Source of the DNA: Protula sp. h YS-2021
Taxonomy: Eukaryota; Annelida; Polychaeta; Sabellida; Serpulidae
Assembly: GCA_949752745.1 (NCBI GenBank)
Contig: OX457025.1
Coordinates: 47,481,601 to 47,545,600 of the forward strand
Reading direction: 5' to 3'
Length of the DNA stretch: 64,000 bases
Under the pieces are notes generated by a model. The model was not told the DNA's origin and did not search any database. It saw only the letters and a list, made by a program, of their open reading frames with translations. Position numbers and translations under genes: made by a program. Shown piece after piece: positions 37,425 to 48,161 of the stretch (position 1 is the first letter of the stretch; each line of letters starts with the position of its first letter).

Positions 37425-38200
37425 AGTAGATAACTTTCGCTATACTTGGTCGATGTGTATGAAAATTTCACTGTTTGATTCAGTTTTATGTAAAGTTTTG
37501 TTATAAAGTAATCACAGGCTATTTGCGCAGCTGGCTGTATGCATTTTTGTAACATGCCGCCATTTTAATTTTGTAAAAAGTGAAAAAGTGGGATAACTTT
37601 CGCTATAGTTGGTCGATTTGCATGAAAATTTCACTATTTGATTCAGTTTTATGTAAAGTTTTGCTATAAAGTGGTCACAGGCTATTTGCGCAGCTGGCTG
37701 TATGCAGTTTTGCAACATGCCGCCATATTAATTTTGTAAAAAGTGAAAAAGTGGGATAATTTTCGCTATAGTTGGTCGATTTGCATGAAAATTTCACTAT
37801 TTGATTCAGTTTTAAGTAAAGTTTTAACATTAAGTGGCTATAGGCTATTTACATTGGTGGCTGTATGCATAATGTGACATGCCACCATTTTAACTTTCTA
37901 AAAAGTGAAAAATTGAGATAATTTTCGCTATAGTTGGTCGATTTGCATGAAACTTTCACTGTTTGATTCAGTTTTATATCTACTTTTGTTATAATGTAGT
38001 CATGGCCTATTTGTGCAGCTGGCTGTATGCATTTTTGTAACATGTCACCATTTTAACTTTGTAAAAAGTGGAAAAGTGTAATAACTTTCGTTATGGTTGA
38101 CCGATTTGAATGAAAATTTCACCATTGGATTCGGTTTGATGTCTTAGTTTACAGTAGTTTGCATAGGTGGTTGTTGGAATGGCGCGCGCCCACCATTCAA
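37425..38200. repeat. ~162-bp subterminal tandem repeat, about 4.7 copies
   Basis: Units begin near 37429, 37592, 37756, 37917 and 38079 with 'gataactttcgctatagttg' and continue 'gtcgatttgcatgaaaattt'. They end with 'cagctggctgtatgcat' and 'ccattttaa'. Divergence rises toward the inside of the element. Two units face inward from the right arm (39460-39785), and 2.3 units occur at 56003-56365 in the large Polinton. Confidence 0.88.
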
Positions 38201-38227
38201 ACATGTGTTTGAATTATTTTTACGTCA

Positions 38228-38436
38228 AACTATTGTTCAACAAGTTGTTTAGCAATTGTACAACAATTATTCAACAAGCTGTTGTTCAACATGTTCAGCA
38301 TGTTGTTGAACATGTTCAACATGTTCAACATGTTCAACATGTTGTTACACAAGTTGAACATGTTGAACATGTTCAACTTGTTCAACACCATGCTGTTTAA
38401 CAAGTTGTTGTTCAACAAGTTGTAGTTCAAGCAAAG
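38228..38436. repeat. left cluster of GTTCAACA palindromes
   Basis: Dense alternating copies of 'gttcaacat' and 'gttgaacat' build nested palindromes such as GTTCAACATGTTGAAC, with a matching smaller cluster at 39374-39446 on the other side of the gene. The sequence could form cruciforms or serve as a multi-site binding array. The open frames across it (QHVQHV, NMLNMLN) are repeat artefacts. Confidence 0.8.
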
Positions 38437-38554
38437 AAAAAACAAGACATATGTTGAATAGGTTTATTAATACAATTAAATACACTTAAATACACTTAAA
38501 TACATACAGCTTAAATCTATAACAATATTACAATATTTGTTGATTTACAAAGTC

Positions 38555-38560
38555 TTTATT
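38555..38560 (-). terminator. poly(A) signal of the zinc-finger gene
   Basis: AATAAA on the minus strand, 8 bases past the stop codon of the gene ending at 38568. A second AATAAA lies at 38461-38466. Confidence 0.6.
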
Positions 38561-38567
38561 ATAAAGC

Positions 38568-39311
38568 TTAGTCAAATAAGCCTATTTTTCCTTCATCTGC
38601 TTCACTGTCATCCATATCACTTTCTTCGTCGCTGCTTTCATCTTCGTCCTCCTGATCTAGAAGCTCTTCAAACAATGCATCGTTTCTTCTTATAGCCGCC
38701 TTTAGTGCCTTTGAATACTCGTAATGTTTTTCATCAACAAAGTAATTAAAGTCTTCTAAAATGGTTTGATAATGTTCGTTTTGTTCTGGACGTTGGGCAT
38801 ATTTGAATAGCCTCATAAACAGTTGTTTAAGTCGACGCTTATAAATGGGTCGAAAGTCGTCACTTGCTATGTCACGCGCATCTTCAAGCCCTTGTTCTTC
38901 ATATTCTGAAACCTTTTCTTGAAATTTGGTATCATATTCATCGTAGACTTCTTGAACCATATCATACCAAACAGAGTCTGTTTCTGACTCACTTTCAGAG
39001 TCTGTTTCTGGCTCACTTTCAGAGCTGCTGTCATCATCACCCTCACCACAATGTTCCATATGTTTGTACAAAGCTTCTTGACTGTTGTATAACGCACCAC
39101 ATTCTGTACAAGCACGTGCATTCTTTTCAATCATGTTGACGCTTTGACTTTCCATAGAAGACTCATCTAAAGTTTCAGTGATAGGTGGTTTTACCGGCTT
39201 TTCCATATCTATCTCCAATTCTTCTTCTTCTGAAGTGTGAGCATTCTTTAAGTGCCTTTTAAGACTTTGTGGCCAATTGTTAGATTTCAAACAAATGTTA
39301 CATTTATACAT
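38568..39311 (-). CDS. two-C2H2-zinc-finger acidic protein of the mini-Polinton
   Basis: An intact 247-residue frame starts at ATG 39311. Finger 1 is residues 4-25 (C4-x2-C7-x12-H20-x4-H25). Finger 2 lies around residues 67-87 (ACTECGALYNSQEALYKHME with a following H and C), spaced C-x2-C-x12-H-x2-H or ending in C. A serine/aspartate/glutamate-rich segment follows (ESEPETDSESESETDS), then a predicted helical region (PIYKRRLKQLFMRLFKYAQR) and an acidic tail rich in D/E. A TATA-like TATATAAGG lies about 50 bp upstream, and an AATAAA lies just past the stop. It is the only gene of the element. A role in binding the palindrome arrays or terminal repeats, or in transcription of the element, is inference. 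The sequence shows no transposase-like catalytic motif. Confidence 0.85.
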   Translation of the reverse strand: MYKCNICLKSNNWPQSLKRHLKNAHTSEEEELEIDMEKPVKPPITETLDESSMESQSVNMIEKNARACTECGALYNSQEALYKHMEHCGEGDDDSSSESEPETDSESESETDSVWYDMVQEVYDEYDTKFQEKVSEYEEQGLEDARDIASDDFRPIYKRRLKQLFMRLFKYAQRPEQNEHYQTILEDFNYFVDEKHYEYSKALKAAIRRNDALFEELLDQEDEDESSDEESDMDDSEADEGKIGLFD

Positions 39312-39363
39312 CCTTTCGGTTCAACATACACTTTCCAAATGATGAAAAAGCCTTTAAACATAG

Positions 39364-39372
39364 CCTTATATA
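39364..39372 (-). promoter_or_regulatory. TATA box of the zinc-finger gene
   Basis: TATATAAGG on the minus strand, 53-61 bases upstream of the ATG at 39311. It sits between the gene and the right palindrome cluster. Confidence 0.65.
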
Positions 39373-39373
39373 C

Positions 39374-39446
39374 AACTTGATGAACAACATGTTGAACATG
39401 TTCAACTTGTTGAACATGTTGTTCAACATGTTCAGCATGTTGTTGA
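39374..39446. repeat. right cluster of GTTCAACA palindromes
   Basis: Copies of 'gttgaacatgttcaac' placed symmetrically to the left cluster, directly upstream of the gene's TATA box. Confidence 0.8.
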
Positions 39447-39454
39447 ATTATCTC

Positions 39455-40035
39455 AATTTTTCACTTTTTACAAAGTTAAAATGGTGGCATGTCACATTAT
39501 GCATACAGCCACCGGTGTAAATAGCCTATAGCCACTTAATGTTAAAACTTTACATAAAACTGAATCAAATAGTGAAATTTTCATGCAAATCGACCAACTA
39601 TAGCGAAAGTTATCCCACTTTTTCACTTTTTACAAAATTAAAATGGCGGCATGTTGCAAAAATGCATACAGCCAGCTGCGCAAATAGCCTGTGACCACTT
39701 TATAACAAAACTTTACATAAAACTGAATCAAACAGTGAAATTTTCATACACATCGACCAAGTATAGCGAAAGTTATCTACGATTGACAGGTGATAGGCAG
39801 AAAGTGGGCGGGGCTTTATTGTCTTCATTGATTTCATTGGCTTTTCATTGGTCACGTGCCTGATGACGTCATTATCACCATGGTTACGCCTATGACGTCA
39901 CTTCGTTGCCATGACCACGCCTATGACCTCACTTCCGGTCCAGACAGCACTTCCGGTCCAGACACGATGACGTCACGTCCGGTCCAGACAGTATGACGTC
40001 ACAAAGTGCAGCAGAACCGGCCTTTTCTACCTACT
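39455..40035. repeat. right terminal inverted repeat of the mini-Polinton
   Basis: The inverted match to the left arm runs from the terminus inward, through the promoter-like block and two ~162-bp units. It has one copy of the 95-bp block that is duplicated on the left, and four exact TGACGTCA octamers (39864, 39893, 39968, 39994). Confidence 0.88.
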
Positions 40036-40041
40036 CTAAGA
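40036..40041. repeat. target-site duplication, right (CTAAGA)
   Basis: Identical to 37009-37014, directly after the terminal CCTACT. Confidence 0.92.
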
Positions 40042-40169
40042 AGTCGTTCAGTTTTGACTGAATGTAGAGGACACTAGTGTCTAGTTGTTGGATTATTTAC
40101 AGGAATTTACAAAAACGTTTTACTTTGATTACTGGACGTAAAATACACGGGAGTTGCAGCAGTAGATTC

Positions 40170-41930
40170 CATTTCCAGCATTTAATTGATGATTAGTTAA
40201 ATTTTATTTAAATGTGTGTCTCGCTTAAGATCTTGCAAAACTGATTTTTCTTTTTTTGTAAAGTTTGAGCATTAAATCTTAAAATGGCATTCACTATACA
40301 TTTATGTAAACTTAGCGAGTCGTCAATCAAAATTTGAAGATGAAAAATTGAATTGTTGATCTTAATAATAACAACACAATTTTTGAACTCGAGAATTGCT
40401 TCTTTTTTGTGCAGTAAAAAAAATTAAAAGAAAGATTCTGTATCCAGGAGCCAGTCATCATTTCATTTACAGATTTTTGTTTCTGAATTTTACATATAAA
40501 AATAGACTGATAGTTTGATATCCAAAATTTAGATTTCGCTGTCAAATATTTCATTTTCGCACCCAAAAATTGAATTATTTATCTCTAAAAATCAATTTTG
40601 GGGATATTTAATCATTTTGGATGTCAATAAATATTTTTTGACCTCTCTAAATATTTATTGATATCAAGAATTATTTTTTGAGATAAGAATACATTTAGAG
40701 ATACCCAAAATATAATTAGAGATAGCAAAAAATAATTCTTGATATCAAAAAATAATTTTTTTGAAAATATATGGAATGCCGTTTTAACATTTAATGCTTA
40801 TTTTTGATATCAAAATATAATTAAAGATCTCAATATATCAATGTAGCACGGAATTCCATTTCAAATTTATTAGGGAATTATTGATCTCAGGGAATCAAGA
40901 ATTAATTTTTGATCTCAAAATTAATTTTTTGATATCAAGCATTTATTTATGATCTAAAAAATCATTTTTATATCAAAAATTCATTTTTGCTATATGTAAT
41001 TATATTTATGATATCTTAATTCTACTCTTGATCTAAAAAATTATTCTTGATATCAATGAATATTTAGAGATATCAATAAATAGTTATTGAAAAAAATGGT
41101 TTAATGATCTCTAAAATTGATTTTTAGAATTAAAAAAAATCAATTCGTGATAGCAAAAATGAAATATTTGATAGCAAAATTTCAATTGTGAGCTCAACAA
41201 TTTATTTTTCCTTTTACTGATATCAACAATTTATTTCAGATATCATTATTTCAGAATGAAACCTTTTAATTTATGTTTTAAAATCTGGAATTTTTTTTTA
41301 ATCTCAAAAATTAATTTTTGATATCAAAATATCGATCTATTTTTAACATAAAAAGTCAGAAGCACATATTTGTAAATGAATAATGAATGGTCCCTGTGTA
41401 CAGAATCTTTATTTTATTTTTTTTACTGTACAAAAATGAAGAAATTCTTGAGCTCAAAAATTGTGTTGCTATTATTGATATCAATAATTCAAGTTTTCAT
41501 CTCCAAAATTTAATTGACGATTCGTTAAATTTTATATAAATCTGTGTCTCCCTTAAGCTTTTTAAGTTCGTAAAATCGATTTTTTTATCTCAAAAATCAA
41601 TTTTTGCCATCTAAAATATAATTTTTGATAGCAGAATATAAATTAATGAGATCTGCATTGATTAATTAACATCTTTAATTATATTGATATCAAGAATTAT
41701 TTTTTCAGATCAAGAATACATTTAGAGATATCAAAAATATAATTACAGATAGCAAAAATTAATTCTTGATATCAAAATATGAATTTTTTGAGATCAAAAA
41801 ATAATTCTTGATATCAAAAAATAAACTTTATAGATCAAACATTAATTTTTGATATCAATAATTCCCTAATAAATGTGAAAATGGCATTCCATAGAATACA
41901 CATGTTTCTGCGGAGTTTATATATAGTGCA
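40170..41930. repeat. GATATC-rich AT repeat array, copy 2
   Basis: A 1.8-kb run of short units ('cttgatatcaaaaaataatt', 'tagagatatcaaaaatataa'). Larger blocks recur directly ('tttaattgatgattagttaa' at 40179 and 41510) and inverted ('gaaagattctgtatccagg' at 40430 against 41400; 'ggcattcca' blocks at 40285, 40770 and 41885). It looks like several nested or inverted copies of one AT-rich element also present at 10.1-10.7 kb. Confidence 0.75.
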
Positions 41931-42010
41931 TAAATCTAGTGAAGAAAGTCTAGTCCGGGAACCGAACACGTCAAAACACGCGAATAGCTAGAAAGGAAAA
42001 TTATAAATGA

Positions 42011-42025
42011 GGGGGGGGGGGGGGG
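42011..42025. repeat. poly-G run
   Basis: Fifteen consecutive G. Confidence 0.9.
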
Positions 42026-42453
42026 TATCCATTCTGGTGCTGCGTGGAATTTTGACGAGAAAAGAGTACCCGCAGCTATAGCTGACTCAGCAACAAGCGC
42101 TTTTGTGTAGCATGCGTGGCACGTTTGTAGGGAGTGAACAGAATGCAGGCTGTTTCGTAGCTGGACAGGAAGAGCTGAATAGGACAGTTTCTGTGTACTG
42201 TTGAGCATATGTTTTAATATAATTTTTAAGGATAATTATTGAAAGCTGATTGAGCTGGTTGTTTAGTTTATTCGACCGTTTTAATATTGAAACCATGTTA
42301 TAGCTCACCTGGTGTAGTAGATTTTTACACCTTCTTCCCCTTCTCTATTTACAGAAGGGTGTTTTTCAGCTAAAAAATCATCGAACGTGTTCACTAGCCA
42401 AACTGAACTTTTCTTTTTTTTCTTTTTGGTTTTGTTTTGTTTTCAATCCTGAT

Positions 42454-42558
<105 letters not shown>

Positions 42559-42769
42559 TGTGAGTTCTTCAGTTAACATCCCTATCACTGTGCTTTGTAA
42601 ACAAACACCCCACTACCTCCCTTCTCCCAGCTGGGATTATTTAGTGTATTAAAATATCAATTGTACTGATCCATTGATAGTTTTGTTAAACCAGCCCTCG
42701 GGCTAGTCTTACCACAACAGTAGAGGGGCATCCGTCCTCTGTATTGACGTATGTACGCCTGTAAACTTT

Positions 42770-44080
42770 TACTTAAAATGCTTCCTCTCCCTCAGTTTTG
42801 ATCGGATTCCTTTTGTACGAATGTGGTCTAGGTGGGCCTTTCTTGAAAAATTATTTTTTTGGTGCTCTTTTTGCTTTTGTATGATTGTTCCCTAGACGTT
42901 TCTCTCTTGGAACCTTACTTTTTTTTGGCGATCCGCCAAAAATTGGCCAAATGAGAGGCATTTATAATTTTTGGTAGCCAATTGTCAAAATGCTTCTTCC
43001 ACAATTTTGCATAAAAGTTCAACAGGCTTTCTTCTTTTGAAAAGCTGCTTTTTTTAGCAATCCAAAAAAAAAATGGCTAAATGGGAAGCATTTTAAATTT
43101 TTCTAGCCAGTTTTTATAATATACTTCTACTCCCATAATTTGGATGCATTCCGTTCAAATTTTGTACGAATGTTTACTGTCTTTAAATTTTTGGCGATCC
43201 ACCCAAAATTGGTTAAATAGGAGGCATTTAAAAGTTTTTGGACAGCCAGTTTTCCAAAGGTTTTTTTTTTTTTGCCCCACAATTTGGATTGGATGCCATA
43301 AAATTTTGCATTAATATTCAATATGCATTTGAAAGTGACTTTTTTGCCGATCCGCCAAAAATTGGCTAAATGGGAGATATTTAAAAATATTTACTAGCCA
43401 ATTTTCAAAGTGCTTCTTCTCCTAAAATTTTGATCGTATTTCTTTCCCATTTTAACGATTGTTTGCTATATGGTTCTCTCTTAAAATTTTTTTTATCGAG
43501 CCGCAAAAATTGGCTGAATGAGGGGGGGGGAGAGATTTTAAAACTTTTTTTTTTGCAACAAAATTTTCATAGATTTTTTTTTCTTTCACAGTTTTGATCG
43601 GATTAGCTTGAAATTTTGCATAAACGTTCACTATGTGGTCCTCTATTGATCTGTTACTTTTTTCGCGATCGATAAAAAATTATCCTAATAGGGGACATTT
43701 TAAAACATTTTGTAGCCAGTTTCCGAAGGTTTTTTCTTCCACTATTTTGATCGCATTGCCTTCAACTTTTGCATAAATGTTCACTACGCTTTTTTGTCGA
43801 TTCACAAAAAATGGCAAAATCGGGGGGGGGGGCATTCGTAATTATAATTTGTTGGTTGCCAGTTTTCAAAATACTTTTTCTCCCACCATTGTGAAGGGAT
43901 TGTCTTCAAATGTATAGGCAATCTCTCTTGAAAAGTTACTTTTTTGACGATCCTCAAAAAATGGGCTAAATGGGAGGGGGCACTAAAAATAGTTGTCAAG
44001 TTTCAAAAAGCCTCTTCTCCCACAATTTTGACCGGATTCCTTTAAAATTTTGTACGAATTTTCAATTTTCAATAACCGGT
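42770..44080. repeat. diverged tandem array, ~140-bp unit, about nine copies
   Basis: Each unit contains, in order, 'ttttgatcggattccttt', 'tttgtacgaatgttcac', 'tcttgaaa', 'ggcgatccgccaaaaattgg' and 'ctaaatgggaggcatt'. Several units contain short G or T runs. Non-coding. Confidence 0.8.
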
Positions 44081-44636
44081 TTTTGAAATATGACTATCAT
44101 TTTTATGAACATACAAGCCTATTGATAATAAATTCACTAGATCTCGGCTGATTACAATGTTCCTCGGACATTCTTGTTTTATGCAAGTGTTAACAATGTG
44201 GAAAATTTTATTCGTTTCCAATTCTATCAAACTTGGCTTAGAAAAAGTGAAGTGCCGCTGTAGTTTTCATTATGTAATTCATTCATGTAGCATGTCGACA
44301 GTTGTGTTGCCTGCATTTTTAATTCAATTAGCATTGCGACGTGACTTTAACAAAATGTTATGCACAACAATGTATTCTCGAAACCTGCATGATACTAATT
44401 TCTGCACCCAAGCGGAAGTTCCGTTAGTCTGATTGGTCTAATTGGCATTTTGGGGTGGGAGGTGTGGGTGGAGTAAGCAGGTGCTTTTATTATTTCTCAG
44501 GGTTAATGTTGCCCTTAACTGTCTGTCGCGTAATTCAGTCTTGTAGATGCAGCAGCAGCCAGAAAGTCGTTGTTATGTGTTAAGCGAATGTAGTTTATTA
44601 TTTGAATCTGACACTTCTTAAACATCTCATTTACAG

Positions 44637-44810
44637 GCTGCTCCGTTATGCAAATGATATCAACGACACTCTGGTAGAAATCTACCAACCAGACGCTTCA
44701 AAATCAAGCAGTCAGACTCAACAATGGTTTTACACTGTGACATGTTTTAACAATGCCTACCAAAGCAGACGCCATTGTGAAGACTGTTGTATCGGCATTG
44801 ATCCTAAAAG
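44637..44810 (+). CDS. neurotrophin/Spaetzle-like gene, cystine-knot exon
   Basis: Acceptor 'catttacag' ends at 44636; donor 'aaaag|gtacaa' follows 44810. After one leading base the frame reads LLRYANDINDTLVEIYQPDA, then QQWFYTVTC and RRHCEDCCIGIDPK, ending with two bases. FYTVTC corresponds to the YFFETKC segment of NGF, and CxGID corresponds to the CRGID signature before the cystine-knot turn, which favours a neurotrophin over an insect-type Spaetzle. Four cysteines of the mature domain lie here. Both splice phases fit the neighbouring exons exactly. If the exon were read through, a stop would follow at 44842, so the donor choice matters; the excellent continuation in exon 46739 supports it. 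Confidence 0.85.
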
Positions 44811-45281
44811 GTACAAACACATTCCCTCATGTTTTAGCCCATAACCGGTGCTCAGGCCCAAGGGGGGATACTGTTCGTTTGGGTGTTGTCCATCCGACTG
44901 TCGTCCGTTCGGCTCCGGCTTTTACTCCCACTTCCATAATCCGTTTCCTATGATATTTGGTGCACAGATGACCTATCATGGTGAATAGGTGCACGTTATT
45001 TTTATTTTGACCTTGCTCCAGTTTCAAAGACATACTGGCCGCCATCTTGGATTTTCACCCCAATTGCTTGTCAACATGGTGACACAAAAATGAACATTAT
45101 TTAACTGATGGATGAAGTTTAATGCCTAACTCCGGTTAGAGGCTGTGCCCTCTACCATGAGTTGTAAATATAATTTTAGTCATTTTCCGGATATCTAAGA
45201 AGTGGCACTTACAAAACAGACTGGAAGACTCCGTCATCAGTTGAAGTACGAGCCAAACTATTTGTAATTGTACTTACCCGG

Positions 45282-45282
45282 C

Positions 45283-45326
<44 letters not shown>

Positions 45327-45330
45327 TTCA

Positions 45331-45361
<31 letters not shown>

Positions 45362-45365
45362 TCTC

Positions 45366-45412
<47 letters not shown>
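45282..45412. repeat. (CT)n microsatellite
   Basis: About 130 bp of CT with a few TTT or CCC interruptions, in the last intron of the neurotrophin-like gene. Confidence 0.95.
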
Positions 45413-45417
<5 letters not shown>

Positions 45418-46217
45418 GTCACCAAAAATTGGAGAAAATATTGGCGAAAACATTTCTTATTTAAATCTCAACTGATACCAGGCATATAGCCTTAGTCGCT
45501 TGAAATTGTGATCAAAGATAGAGGACATTAGTACCTACCTGTTTATTAATCCTGTTTATTAGTAGTGAATCACAAAAATTTGCATGAAATAATTGCGAAA
45601 ACAAGCAATTTAAAAAATAAACTCTTAGCTCTTGCCAGGGAAAATACCCTTAGTATCTCGGCATTTTGGTTAATGGTAGCGGATATTAGAAACTGCCTAG
45701 TTATTATTTTTCAGTGAAAATACAATTTTTAGTACAATTTTAACTGCCCTAAGCAGATAGCGGTAGTTAGTACTTATAGGGCTATTACTTTTTCCCAGCT
45801 AATTTTTAAAATTTTAACTAAAATCAGGACAATAGCCGCACTGGCTTGAAATTTTTGTTAATGGTAGTGAACATTAGTGCCTGCCTCGCTATTACTTTTT
45901 TCATGATTCTTCAAAAACGTAGCGGCAGAATTTGTTGGCTAGCCTTCTTGTAATAAAATAGAAAGTTTCCTCTTCTTAAGAACTTATTGAAAACGTCTTA
46001 GAATTTTGATTGAACATAGGTGCCCACCTGGCTATGATTAATACCATCATTATGTTTTTGGTGATACCCAAACAAATTAGCAGAAATTTTAACCGAAAAC
46101 CATTTTCTTAATACACGTCTTAGGATTTTAATGGAAACGTCATAAAATTTTGCTTGAATGTATGGTGCACAAAGGTCTACCTGGCTATTATTATTATTAT
46201 TATTACTGTTATTATTA

Positions 46218-46251
<34 letters not shown>

Positions 46252-46350
46252 CGGACAGTTTATGACTTGAATTTTTGATTGAGGCTGAGAGGAATAAGCG
46301 CCACCTTGCTATTTCGTTATTACTTTTTTGGCGATTCACCGAAAATTGGG
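45413..46350. repeat. diverged tandem array, ~140-bp unit, about seven copies
   Basis: Recurrent phrases 'gattcaccaaaaattggg', 'agaaattttaac', 'cttgaaattttgattaa' and 'gcctacctggctattatt'. One unit has expanded into an (ATT)n run at 46187-46250. Distantly like the 42.8-44.1 kb array. Confidence 0.7.
46187..46250. repeat. (ATT)n microsatellite
   Basis: About twenty triplets with two 'ctg/ttg' interruptions. Confidence 0.95.
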
Positions 46351-46738
46351 AGAAACATTGGTAGAAATGTTAATCAACCATTTTTGTATATATCATGCCT
46401 TGCTTAATGCTATAGGCAATATGTAGCGTCGCAAATTTGGCGTATGGAGAATGGAATCTAACAGTCCGACATTTCTGCGTACGCACTTTAGGGATGGGCC
46501 CATAGGTTTTAAAATTGAGATAGCCGAATGCGGAAACTGGAACAAGCAAATCATCAACCCCTGCCTATAAAAAAGGCCCCATCTAAAAGTGAGAACAGTG
46601 GCCATAATTATACATGGAGAATTGTTTAAGAAGTAAACGACAAACCGGAACTTATACACTAAAATGTGTGCCAAATATGATTCGTCTTCAAGCATTAGCC
46701 CTTCTTTATAATTGAATACAGTGTCTGGTCATTTTCAG

Positions 46739-46871
46739 CTACTCGTCGTCTTGCTTACAAAAGAAGAGTTACGTCATGGCTCTGGTTCGCCGACCACCGG
46801 CCAAGGATTTCGACTGGGACTGGATCCAGGTGGACTCCAGTTGCAACTGTGCCATAGCTCCAAAACTCTGA
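46739..46871 (+). CDS. neurotrophin/Spaetzle-like gene, last coding exon
   Basis: Acceptor 'ggtcattttcag' ends at 46738. One base completes the split codon from exon 44637-44810, then 43 codons follow before TGA 46869-46871: YSSSCLQKKSYVMALVRRPP and DWDWIQVDSSCNCAIAPKL. The Y-x-S-x-C ... K-SYV-AL ... W-x-I-x-V-x-x-SC-C pattern is the C-terminal half of the NGF-family cystine knot (compare the SYC...FVKAL...WRFIRID-ACVCVL layout). With the upstream exons the mature domain has eight cysteines against six in vertebrate NGF; the extra ones lie at the HCEDCC cluster. The product is expected to be a secreted dimeric ligand. Poly(A) signals follow at 46923 and 46927. Confidence 0.88.
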
Positions 46872-46922
46872 CGGACTGCTCCATTCTGTGTCAGCAACTA
46901 GCTTCAATAATCCAAAAATATA

Positions 46923-46932
46923 AATAAATAAA
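46923..46932 (+). terminator. poly(A) signals of the neurotrophin-like gene
   Basis: Two overlapping AATAAA hexamers 52 and 56 bp after the stop codon. Confidence 0.6.
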
Positions 46933-48161
46933 CCAGTGAACCTGCTCATATTTGATTTTTAGGGATCTTATCGAAAAAGGTATCTTGTCTTTACTATATT
47001 CACTTGTTGGGGGAAAAGTTTCATTACCCTTGCGCTTTAGACTGAGATGTGTCATCATATTTTATATAGAAATTGCATGTATGTACTTATAAGCAAGAAA
47101 ATGGACTGAAATAAAGGGATAATGCACTTGTGTAATGATCAAGTAAACAGATGATGCCTGCAAAACGTGGTCGACGAGGTTGTATAAACACTGTCATGGC
47201 ATGTCCAGTGCTTTTCTTGAAATCGGATCGACGTCGTTTTCGATACGTCAAACCTTGCCGAAAGGGTTTACGAAAACGTCTGATGGCTCCTACCGAGTAC
47301 TTTTGCGTCTTTGTCTTGCGCTGTCGAAATGTATGCTTAAAAAAACCCCGAGTATTCAGGAATCTGTATAATTGAAGGGCGCTCATTTACTTGCTGGTAA
47401 ATTGAAAATATACTTAGTAATTTTGTTGTTATTTTTCAATAAAATTACATATAAACGTCTGTAGCTAATGCATTTTGCTTGACATTATCGAAATATTACC
47501 AATATGTGGCACACATCTGTTTTACATAGGTGTTTAAATTTCACAAACACACCCCCCACACACACACCCACACACACGCACACATACACACACATACCCG
47601 GCTTTCCGTTGATTCTAGCATTTCGGTCAACTCGCCGAGTGTGTATGATTTTTATTACTGGGTTTAGGCCAAAATAAAGTATGGGAAAACTTGGTCGAAT
47701 TTTTAAGCCTACTTTTGTTACTTTAAATCAACTCTGTGTTTAACAAGAAAAAAGGTTATTAGCAAAATAATTTTCATTTCTGCTCCGTCGAATTCAGCAT
47801 CTTGTGTAAGTGCTAATTTGCATATTTTCTAAGAAATACCAGCTTTTTCGAATTCTCATTTAAATAAGAAAATAAAAAAATTGTTTTTTATGTAAAGAAA
47901 CGCTATATTGACATGAAGAGTATGTATTATTAAAAGAAAAAAAAATGAAAGAAAGGGAAATTCAAGTATTTTATTTAGTTCTTCATTGAAAAAATAAAAG
48001 AAGCGTACTTTGAAATATTTATTGTTTTGATTTCGAACTGAGATCTTTTAACTGCCGAATTGAGATCCTTTAAGTTTCTAATGCTACTTTTCCTGAGTCA
48101 AAATCTGCTAAATCATGCACTCTTACAAAATACCTAGGATTTATACTGTAAACAAGTTAAA
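46933..48161. other. intergenic interval
   Basis: A GC-richer patch (47150-47380) has a basic open frame on the minus strand without any recognisable domain. A (CA)n patch is at 47550-47598. Nothing else recognised. Confidence 0.4.

Larger units (their letters stand above)
37015..40035. mobile_element. 3.0-kb non-autonomous Polinton/Maverick-like element with its own zinc-finger gene
   Basis: The element is complete. Its ends are AGTAGGTAGATAAGGCCGGT on the left and the inverted AGTAGGTAGAAAAGGCCGGT on the right, with a perfect 6-bp duplication outside. The termini (AG...CT) and duplication length are those of Polintons. Inverted repeats are about 580 bp on the right (39455-40035). They are longer on the left (37015-38200) because of a 95-bp tandem duplication (37161-37255, 37256-37350) and extra copies of a ~162-bp unit. 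Between the arms lie two palindrome clusters and one minus-strand gene. Integrase, polymerase, ATPase and capsid genes are absent, so mobility must depend on another element. The subterminal ~162-bp unit is shared with the large Polinton at 55.4 kb. The element sits in the 15.3-kb intron of the neurotrophin-like gene. Confidence 0.88.

Noticed and set aside
38230..38445. CRISPR-like repeats or a real protein at the GTTCAACA array
   Set aside because: Units are palindromic, variable in spacing and without unique spacers; both-strand frames are low-complexity artefacts.
44811..44844. Read-through end of the neurotrophin-like exon at 44842
   Set aside because: The donor at 44810/44811 gives a perfect phase match to exon 46739, which supplies the missing half of the cystine knot.
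47087..47386. Basic 99-residue minus-strand frame
   Set aside because: An overlapping frame exists on the other strand, there are no splice borders and no domain is recognisable; kept as unexplained GC-rich patch only.
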